From NCBI GenBank assembly GCA_030748365.1, contig JASMME010000016.1, positions 1 to 12,894 on the forward strand: DNA of 12,894 nucleotides. Reading direction: 5' to 3'. This document shows positions 7,693-12,894 of this stretch, one piece after another (the first letter of the stretch is position 1; each line of letters starts with the position of its first letter). The DNA is from Lutibacter sp. (GTDB taxonomy: Bacteria > Bacteroidota > Bacteroidia > Flavobacteriales > Flavobacteriaceae). Below the pieces are notes generated by a model that was not told the DNA's origin, searched no databases, and worked only from the letters and a program-made list of their open reading frames with translations. The translations under genes were made by a program, and so were the position numbers.

Positions 7693-8103
7693 ATGAAAAA
7701 CTCCCTAAAAAAAATCGTTGCTACCAGCCTATCACTTGTCATACTGCTGTCGGGTTTTTCGATGGGCATCGGTGAGAGCTGTTGTGTGGAAGTGGGTTTG
7801 AATTTTACCCACGTCGATACGCTGGATGATTGTTGCTCTGAGGCGGCCAATACCGATCAGAGCAGGTTGCAATTCTCCAAACAAGCTTGTTGTAAGAGTA
7901 CCGCTGTGTATAAGGAACTCGAAAGGTCTGAACTGCCAGCGACCCTTAAAATCACTAAGAAAAAACAAGCCGCTTTTCACGGACAAATCGCCCAATACCA
8001 GGCGGTATACCACGCCCGTACTTCAAGGGAGACTTTCATGCCCCCTACCCTTCCGGTAATCGTAAAAGACCGGTGTACACTGTACCAAACCTTTTTGATT
8101 TGA
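7693..8103 (+). CDS. HYC_CC_PP-like small exported cysteine-pair protein
   Basis: A 136-aa protein starting MKNSLKKIVATSL, with a basic n-region and a hydrophobic segment at about residues 9-22: a signal peptide or a single membrane anchor. No lipobox cysteine follows. The mature part has three Cys-Cys pairs (30-31, 47-48, 66-67) plus Cys128. Near the end, MPPTLPVIVKDR and the final QTFLI match the layout I recall for the Bacteroidota HYC_CC_PP family: N-terminal His-Tyr-Cys, central Cys-Cys, and a Pro-Pro followed by a conserved tail. Here the His-Tyr-Cys position reads Glu-Ser-Cys-Cys, so it is an atypical member. The upstream in-frame Met (7675) would add six residues and overlap the promoter boxes, so 7693 is preferred. 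Biochemical function is unknown to me. The paired cysteines and the downstream receptor and HMA genes suggest periplasmic binding of a thiophilic metal. Confidence 0.75.
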   Translation: MKNSLKKIVATSLSLVILLSGFSMGIGESCCVEVGLNFTHVDTLDDCCSEAANTDQSRLQFSKQACCKSTAVYKELERSELPATLKITKKKQAAFHGQIAQYQAVYHARTSRETFMPPTLPVIVKDRCTLYQTFLI

Positions 8104-8109
8104 TTTGAC

Positions 8110-8123
8110 CGGGTTTAAACCCG
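8110..8123. repeat. Perfect 14-bp palindrome between HYC_CC_PP-like and receptor genes
   Basis: CGGGTTTAAACCCG is a perfect two-fold palindrome 7 nt after the stop codon of the small cysteine protein, in the 97-bp spacer before the receptor gene. GGGCCC follows at 8129-8134. With no spacer between the arms it is shaped more like a dimeric-regulator operator than an RNA hairpin, and no T-run follows. A partial RNA stem (CGGG/CCCG with a 6-nt loop) is possible. The rest of the spacer, 8135-8200, is AT-rich with no exact -7 element. Confidence 0.45.
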
Positions 8124-8200
8124 ATCCTGGGCCCATTGCCCCAACAACTTATTCAGATAATATTTCTGTAATCAGTACGTCGAATCATTAAAAATTACCC

Positions 8201-10423
8201 ATGAAAAAAATATTAATCAGCGTCTTGCTATTCCCCCTGAGCATCTTTGCACAGGAATTCCTAAAAGGAACGATTTCCGATAAAGAAGGCCCCGTTATGG
8301 GGGTGAGTGTTTATTGGCTAGAGTCAGCTATTGGCACCACTTCATTGGAAGACGGTTCCTTTAAAATACCCTATGACAAAGACCGATCTAGGCTGGTCAT
8401 CAGTCATATTGCCTATAAAAAGGACACCCTGGATATTCAGAATAATAGGCCATTTACACACACCCTAAAATCGCTCAACGAACTGGATGAAGTAATCATT
8501 GCCAGTGAACAGAAAACAGCTTTTCGATCTCACTTGGTCACAAAAAACATCTTGTCTATCAGCCGGTCTGAATTGCTCAAAGCTGCCTGTTGTAACCTGG
8601 CGGAGAGCTTTGAAACAAGCCCATCTATAGATGTACACTTTGCAGATGCCCTAACGGGCAGCAAACAGATCAAAATGCTTGGATTAAAAAGCCCCTATTT
8701 ACTCATCGTACAAGAAAATATTCCAAGTATTCGTGGGGCTTCCCAAGCCTATGGCCTGAGCTTTATACCCGGTACCTGGGTAGAAAGTATCCAAATTACA
8801 AAAGGAGCCGGCAGTGTGGTGAACGGTTTTGAAAGCATCTCAGGACAAATCAATGCAGAGCTGGTAAAACCTGCGAGCGATAAAAGACTGTTTGTAAATG
8901 CTTTTAGTAACCTGAACGGACGCCGTGAATTAAACCTACATATCAATAGGTTGTTGAACCAACAATGGGCCACCGGCTTATATGTTCACGGCAATATACG
9001 CAACAATAAAATAGACAACAACGAAGATAACTTTCTGGACGCTCCCCTGTCAACACAACTCAACCTGATGCACCGATGGCAATATACAGATACTCAGAAA
9101 GGCTGGATCAGTTTGATCGACCTGCGATTTGTAAACGATGCCAAACAGACCGGTTCCACAGACTTTGATCCTGACGTTCACAGGGGTACAACACAGTATT
9201 GGGGCAGCGAAATTGACACCCGGCGCTATGAACTTGTCAGCAAGCTGGGCTATGTGTTTCCGGAAACGCCCTACCAAAGTATCGGCCTGCAAAGCAGCTA
9301 CAGCCACCACAGACAATCGTCTTACTTCGGTTTGAAAACCTACGATATTAGGCATACTAATGCCTATACAAAATTTGCTTTTAAATCTATCATCTCCGAC
9401 ACCCGGCATACATTTTCAACAGGAATCAATGCGGGCTATGACCGGTTTGAGGAACTGGTAGTTGAGCAACCGTACAACAGAACAGAAAGATTTATCGGGG
9501 CCTTTTTTGAATATGCGTTCGACAACCTTTCAAACTTCAGTGCCACCCTAGGAATTCGTGCAGACAGTCATAATACACTGGGTGGTTTTATAACCCCCAG
9601 ACTTCACCTGCGTTATGTACCCTGGGAAAACGGGGTCTTAAAGACTTCTGTGGGAAGGGGGCGAAGAACTGCCAACATCTTTGCTGAAAATCAGGCGCTC
9701 TTCGGAAGCAACAGGGAAATACGGGTACAGGAAACAGGCGGGCCTGTTTATGGGTTAAACCCCGAGACTGCCTGGAATTACGGTGCTTCGTTTCAGCAAA
9801 GGTTTAGATTATTCGGTAAAAGGGGCGAATTAACCATTGATTACTACCAAACAGATTTCGTCAACCAAGTAGTGGTTGACTGGGAAAACCCTGAAAGTAT
9901 TTCTTTTTACAATGTAAGTCATAAAAGTAATGCCAAGAGTTTTCAGATCGTCTTGCAATATGCACCTTTCAAGAACGCCTCATTACGCACTTCATATAAG
10001 TACTATGATGTGCATACTGCTTATACCAGTGGCTATTTGCACAAACCCCTACAAGCCAGCAACCGATTCTTTACAAACCTTGCGTATACAACCCCAGTGG
10101 AAGAAAAGGGGGGGCTTTGGAAATTTGACACCACCTATAAATGGTTGGGAAAACAACGTTTACCTGACACAAACGTGTACAACAATCCTTATAGACTGCC
10201 AACATATTCCAAGGGATACGGCAGTGTCAATGCGCAAATCACCCGGGTATTTTCAGAAAGATTTGAATGGTATGTTGGCGGAGAAAATATGACAAACCAC
10301 CGACAAGAAAACCCCGTGTTGGGCGCTGACAACCCCTTTGGAAATTACTTCGATACCAGCATCGTATACGGACCGGTACTTGGAGCCATGTATTATACAG
10401 GCATTCGTTTTAACATGCCTTAG
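8201..10423 (+). CDS. TonB-dependent outer-membrane receptor, probable metal or metal-complex importer
   Basis: A 740-aa precursor. Signal peptide about 1-17 (MKKILISVLLFPLSIFA, then Gln). Residues about 20-95 form a carboxypeptidase-regulatory-like beta sandwich (LKGTISDKEGPVMGVSVYW, with GTTSLEDGSFKI). The plug is about 110-225, ending in ITKGAGSVVNGFESISGQINAE, the typical end-of-plug block. The remainder is the 22-strand barrel. The plug begins with LLKAACCNLAESFETSPSID, giving vicinal Cys130-Cys131; I recall this block as well conserved among Bacteroidota receptors found beside HMA-domain genes. The family moves substrates across the outer membrane using TonB-ExbBD energy. No SusD partner is adjacent, which argues against a glycan importer. 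The last residues are RFNMP, so the usual terminal aromatic is set back three positions. It sits between the HYC_CC_PP-like gene (97 bp) and the HMA gene (49 bp). The substrate is inferred; Cu(I) or another soft metal is favoured. Confidence 0.88.
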   Translation: MKKILISVLLFPLSIFAQEFLKGTISDKEGPVMGVSVYWLESAIGTTSLEDGSFKIPYDKDRSRLVISHIAYKKDTLDIQNNRPFTHTLKSLNELDEVIIASEQKTAFRSHLVTKNILSISRSELLKAACCNLAESFETSPSIDVHFADALTGSKQIKMLGLKSPYLLIVQENIPSIRGASQAYGLSFIPGTWVESIQITKGAGSVVNGFESISGQINAELVKPASDKRLFVNAFSNLNGRRELNLHINRLLNQQWATGLYVHGNIRNNKIDNNEDNFLDAPLSTQLNLMHRWQYTDTQKGWISLIDLRFVNDAKQTGSTDFDPDVHRGTTQYWGSEIDTRRYELVSKLGYVFPETPYQSIGLQSSYSHHRQSSYFGLKTYDIRHTNAYTKFAFKSIISDTRHTFSTGINAGYDRFEELVVEQPYNRTERFIGAFFEYAFDNLSNFSATLGIRADSHNTLGGFITPRLHLRYVPWENGVLKTSVGRGRRTANIFAENQALFGSNREIRVQETGGPVYGLNPETAWNYGASFQQRFRLFGKRGELTIDYYQTDFVNQVVVDWENPESISFYNVSHKSNAKSFQIVLQYAPFKNASLRTSYKYYDVHTAYTSGYLHKPLQASNRFFTNLAYTTPVEEKGGLWKFDTTYKWLGKQRLPDTNVYNNPYRLPTYSKGYGSVNAQITRVFSERFEWYVGGENMTNHRQENPVLGADNPFGNYFDTSIVYGPVLGAMYYTGIRFNMP

Positions 10424-10472
10424 TATTAAAACAATTAAAATAGATATAACAACCATTAAATAACAATATCAT

Positions 10473-10838
10473 ATGAAACGAGCAATCATAATTGGCAGTA
10501 TGCTGCTATTAAGCCTCACTGTCCACGCACAAAAAAATATAAAGAAAACCCGGGCCACCATCGAGGTGAAAGGTATCTGCGAAATGTGTAAGGATCGTAT
10601 TGAAAGTACTGCCTATAGAACCAAGGGGGTGAAATTCGCCCTTTGGAGTATTGAAACCCACCAACTCTCACTGATTTTTGACGGACGGAAGATAGACACC
10701 CTTGGAATTCAACAGCAAATGGCCAGGGCAGGACATGATACACACCCGATAAAAGCAGATAAAGAGGCTTACCAAAGCCTACATGACTGCTGTAAATACC
10801 GAGACATTCAGGTGATTGAAGATCACAAAATTCCTTAG
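10473..10838 (+). CDS. Secreted heavy-metal-associated (HMA) domain protein
   Basis: A 121-aa precursor with signal peptide MKRAIIIGSMLLLSLTVHA (1-19) followed by Gln. Residues about 26-95 form an HMA ferredoxin-like domain: ATIEVKGICEMCKDRIE carries the metal-binding CxxC (Cys36, Cys39), followed by a paired strand and helix layout similar to copper chaperones and P-type ATPase metal domains. The canonical M-x-C start of the loop is replaced by Gly-Ile-Cys. The C-terminal tail adds a histidine pair (GHDTHP, 87-92) and His-Asp-Cys-Cys (104-107), possible extra ligands. Export implies a periplasmic metal carrier or buffer rather than a cytosolic chaperone. It follows the receptor gene by 49 bp with no promoter-like element, so co-transcription is expected. 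Its stop codon overlaps that of the convergent DUF349 gene by 4 bp. Confidence 0.85.
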   Translation: MKRAIIIGSMLLLSLTVHAQKNIKKTRATIEVKGICEMCKDRIESTAYRTKGVKFALWSIETHQLSLIFDGRKIDTLGIQQQMARAGHDTHPIKADKEAYQSLHDCCKYRDIQVIEDHKIP

Positions 10839-10845
10839 GAAATTT
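10827..10845. terminator. Weak imperfect hairpin across the convergent stop codons
   Basis: AAAATTCC and GGAAATTT flank TTA, giving 4 paired bases, one A-A mismatch and 3 more A-T pairs around a 3-nt loop that contains the overlapping stops. On the minus strand the structure ends in TTTT. There is no other space for a terminator between the HMA gene and the DUF349 gene, so this could act in both directions, but the stem is AT-rich and weak. Confidence 0.25.
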
Positions 10846-12682
10846 CCAGGCGTTTTAGGTAGTCTATCTTTGATTTCCAGAGGGATAGCCTCTCTTTACA
10901 AATAGCTATTTGACTTCTGACATTCTCGAGCAGTGGATTGTCGTCGGAAACATTGGAAATAAAACCAATATTGTTTTCTAATTGTTGGATTTCCTTGATG
11001 GATTCATCCATCTTTTTTCTAACAAATAGTTTTTCGCTGTCTAGTTTTCGGTAGTTCTTCTGGGCCACATAACTACCGACCAGGTTTTGGAACTTAATCA
11101 TTTCCAACTTCTTTTTATCAAACGAACTAAGGGCTGCAATTTTATCAATTAACTTGTTGAATTTAACATCTACATGACGCATTCCAGATGGTAAGGCTCC
11201 TAGTTCGTTCCATTGTTGGATATATCCTTTGAGCTGGTCTTCGGCTAGCTCCTTTTGATCATCAAAGACCTGCTTGATTTCTTTTAGCAGCGCTTTTTTA
11301 TCTTGTAAAACCTCGAATTGTTCCGCATTTCCCTTGTCCTGTTCTTTGTGCAAACGGTCAAAATAATAATTACAAGCCTCCTTGAACTCTTTCCACAATT
11401 TATCTGAAAACTTTCTGGGGACATGGCCAATCTTTTTCCAATCAGCCTGAATCTTTTTCATACATTCCGTAGTGCTGTCCCAATCTTCACTATCCTTCAG
11501 GGAAGCAGCCTGTTCAACCAAGGCCCTCTTCTTGTTTAAATTGTCGAGTTGTTCCTTCTTAATGTCTTTAAAGAACCTGTTTTTGGCACTGTTAAACTTT
11601 TTGGTAGCCACTTTAAACTTTTCCCAGATTTCATCATTCTTAGCCCTTGGGACCTGACCAATGGCAAAAAACTTCTCCCGCAATGCCTGCACCTCCTGAA
11701 TACTTTTTTGCCAAGCTGACCGGGACTTGTTACCCGTAGTATCATAGGCGTCAATCTCTGCGATGACAGACAGTTTCTTGGGAATATTTGCTTCGAGAGA
11801 CGATTTTATATCCTTAAAATGTAGGTGCCTCTTATCGTGTATCTTTTTGGTGGCTGCACTGAACCGGTTCCATACCGACTCACGGTGTTCACGCGCAACG
11901 GGACCAATTTCCTCCTTCCACAATTTGTGAAGTTCCTGCAATCCCTTAAAAGCCTTATTGACATCTCCCATTTCTGCCAAGGCCTCTGCCTTGTCAACCA
12001 ACTTTAATTTTTCTTCAAGGTTGTGCTTAAAATCAAGGTCTCTCAAGTCATTGCTCAAATGCAACAAATCGTAAAAACGTTCTACGTGATGGTGGTAAGT
12101 TCGCCAGACATCCTTGTACTTTGTCCTAGGAATAGCACCCGCAGCCTGCCACCGATCCTGAAGTTCTTTGAAATGCTTGTACATCTCACTACCATGAGCG
12201 GTATCGACCAGGTGTTTGAGCGCTTCAATCACCTCCAACTTCACTGCTAAGTTAGCTTGCAGCTCTTTTTGCTGGTTTTCGAAAAATTCATTGCGCTTGA
12301 TCTTATAGTCGTAGAGGATGCTGTTATACGTGACCTTTATAGGGTTTTTATACTGAAAATCAACGACATTACCACCTGCCTCCAGAAAAGCCTCTTTTTC
12401 TTTTTTTAATAAGCTCCCAAACTGTACATTGAAGGTGCTTTTGATTTTATTCACATGGGCGGAGATACTTTGAACAGGATGTTCCTTAACCAGGGCAGAC
12501 AAGGCTTCTACCAAGGCTTCCAAGGAAAACTGGCTATAATCAACCATCTCAAGGGTCTCTCGCGTTCCCTCTTCTGAAATTTCAGCAACCTTATCCTCAA
12601 TTTCGGTAATGGCTTTTTCTTGTTGCTCAAAATTTGCAGGGGCTTTTGCGTCTTCCGTAGCATTGACAGGAACTTCCTCCAC
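10835..12682 (-). CDS. DUF349 multi-repeat helical protein
   Basis: A 615-aa, highly charged, helical protein with about five tandem DUF349 units, each holding an aromatic/Trp core, a Gly-x-(Val/Ile/Leu)-Pro turn and a following helix. Visible turns are GAIPR (182-186), GPVAR (260-264), GQVPR (342-346), GHVPR (419-423) and GALPS (495-499), preceded by DRW, HKLW, REKF, ADW and QQW. The C-terminal 100 residues are coiled-coil-like (Lys/Glu-rich). No signal peptide or membrane segment was seen, so it is cytosolic. The molecular role is not established to my knowledge. The start is doubtful: GTG at 12682-12680 is the first usable start, yet the frame is open for 43 further codons (12683-12811) that encode an acidic, Pro/Thr-rich stretch like the residues just inside the gene, with no ATG, GTG or TTG. 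The real N-terminus is probably farther upstream, by a non-standard start or after an indel. It converges on the HMA gene. Confidence 0.85.
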   Translation of the reverse strand: MEEVPVNATEDAKAPANFEQQEKAITEIEDKVAEISEEGTRETLEMVDYSQFSLEALVEALSALVKEHPVQSISAHVNKIKSTFNVQFGSLLKKEKEAFLEAGGNVVDFQYKNPIKVTYNSILYDYKIKRNEFFENQQKELQANLAVKLEVIEALKHLVDTAHGSEMYKHFKELQDRWQAAGAIPRTKYKDVWRTYHHHVERFYDLLHLSNDLRDLDFKHNLEEKLKLVDKAEALAEMGDVNKAFKGLQELHKLWKEEIGPVAREHRESVWNRFSAATKKIHDKRHLHFKDIKSSLEANIPKKLSVIAEIDAYDTTGNKSRSAWQKSIQEVQALREKFFAIGQVPRAKNDEIWEKFKVATKKFNSAKNRFFKDIKKEQLDNLNKKRALVEQAASLKDSEDWDSTTECMKKIQADWKKIGHVPRKFSDKLWKEFKEACNYYFDRLHKEQDKGNAEQFEVLQDKKALLKEIKQVFDDQKELAEDQLKGYIQQWNELGALPSGMRHVDVKFNKLIDKIAALSSFDKKKLEMIKFQNLVGSYVAQKNYRKLDSEKLFVRKKMDESIKEIQQLENNIGFISNVSDDNPLLENVRSQIAICKERLSLWKSKIDYLKRLEIS

Positions 12683-12802
12683 TTCGGTAGGTATCTCTGC
12701 AGTTTCTTCAGTAGGGACCTCAGCTTCGGGGACGACTGCGGGTGCTGAGACTTCTTCGATTACAGCGGTCTTTTCAACAGTTTCTTCAGTTTCTTCTTTG
12801 TA

Positions 12803-12834
12803 CCTTAATTTCTAAAACTTCCCTTAACTTCTAA
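12803..12834 (-). repeat. Diverged direct repeat TTAGAA(G/A)TTAAGG, two copies
   Basis: On the minus strand, TTAGAAGTTAAGG (12834-12822) and TTAGAAATTAAGG (12815-12803) are 12/13 identical with a 19-bp period. The second copy contains the TAG that closes the DUF349 frame upstream. The core TAGAAGTT is shared with the 11-bp tandem repeats nearby, so all five copies may derive from one motif or bind one factor. Confidence 0.5.
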
Positions 12835-12861
12835 CAGCATCAGTAACATACAGAAACAGCA

Positions 12862-12894
12862 AACAACTTCTAAACAACTTCTAAACAACTTCTA
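12862..12894 (-). repeat. Three perfect 11-bp tandem repeats (TAGAAGTTGTT)
   Basis: Three head-to-tail copies of TAGAAGTTGTT on the minus strand (AACAACTTCTA on plus), with no mismatch, running to the last base of the window, so the array may continue. They lie in the non-coding stretch upstream of the DUF349 gene. The period of 11 is close to one helical turn and would place each copy on the same DNA face. I see no exact TAnnTTTG element on the minus strand in 12812-12894 and no gene in this stretch. Confidence 0.8.

Noticed and set aside
8136..8168. Possible receptor promoter: TTG (8136-8138), 22 bp, TATTTCTG (8161-8168)
   Set aside because: The -7 box has a mismatch in its TTTG core and the match is no better than expected by chance in AT-rich DNA.
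12803..12840. Idea that the 19-bp repeat duplication pushed the ATG at 12840 out of the DUF349 frame
   Set aside because: Removing 19 bp still leaves the ATG one base out of frame, so the duplication alone does not explain the missing start.
12862..12894. CRISPR-like array
   Set aside because: The units are 11 bp with no spacers and no cas genes nearby; this is a simple tandem repeat.

Overview
The window looks like chromosomal DNA from a marine-type flavobacterium (phylum Bacteroidota, class Flavobacteriia). The evidence is a very long TamB-type inner-membrane protein next to tsaD, a multi-repeat DUF349 protein, a TonB-dependent receptor with an N-terminal carboxypeptidase-regulatory-like domain, an HYC_CC_PP-like small protein, almost no Shine-Dalgarno sequences, and several exact matches to the Bacteroidota -7 promoter element TAnnTTTG. 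No tRNA, rRNA, insertion sequence, phage gene or CRISPR array was seen.

Left block (1-6531, minus strand): tamB, an NTP-transferase of the sugar-1-phosphate nucleotidyltransferase fold, pfkA and the first 29 codons of gapA, in that transcription order. Spacers are 26, 49 and 93 bp. pfkA and gapA form a glycolytic pair, and a -7 promoter element sits just upstream of pfkA. tamB has no usable ATG: the basic residues expected before its membrane anchor lie upstream of the first TTG, so a non-standard start is likely.

Middle block (6574-10838, plus strand): tsaD, the tRNA t6A37 enzyme, runs divergently from tamB. It is followed by three genes that look like one envelope metal-handling module: a small exported protein with three Cys-Cys pairs (HYC_CC_PP-like), a TonB-dependent receptor with a Cys-Cys pair at the start of its plug, and a secreted heavy-metal-associated (HMA) domain protein with a CxxC and a C-terminal His-Asp-Cys-Cys. 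All three carry paired cysteines and export signals, which suggests acquisition or handling of a thiophilic metal, most plausibly Cu(I). This is the most interesting system in the window. Two abutting -7 elements precede the module, and a perfect 14-bp palindrome separates its first two genes.

Right block (10835-12894, minus strand): a large helical DUF349-repeat protein converges on the HMA gene, and the two stop codons overlap by 4 bp. Its acidic N-terminal reading frame continues 43 codons upstream of the first usable start (GTG) and contains no ATG. Upstream are three perfect 11-bp tandem repeats, running to the window edge, plus two diverged copies of their core.
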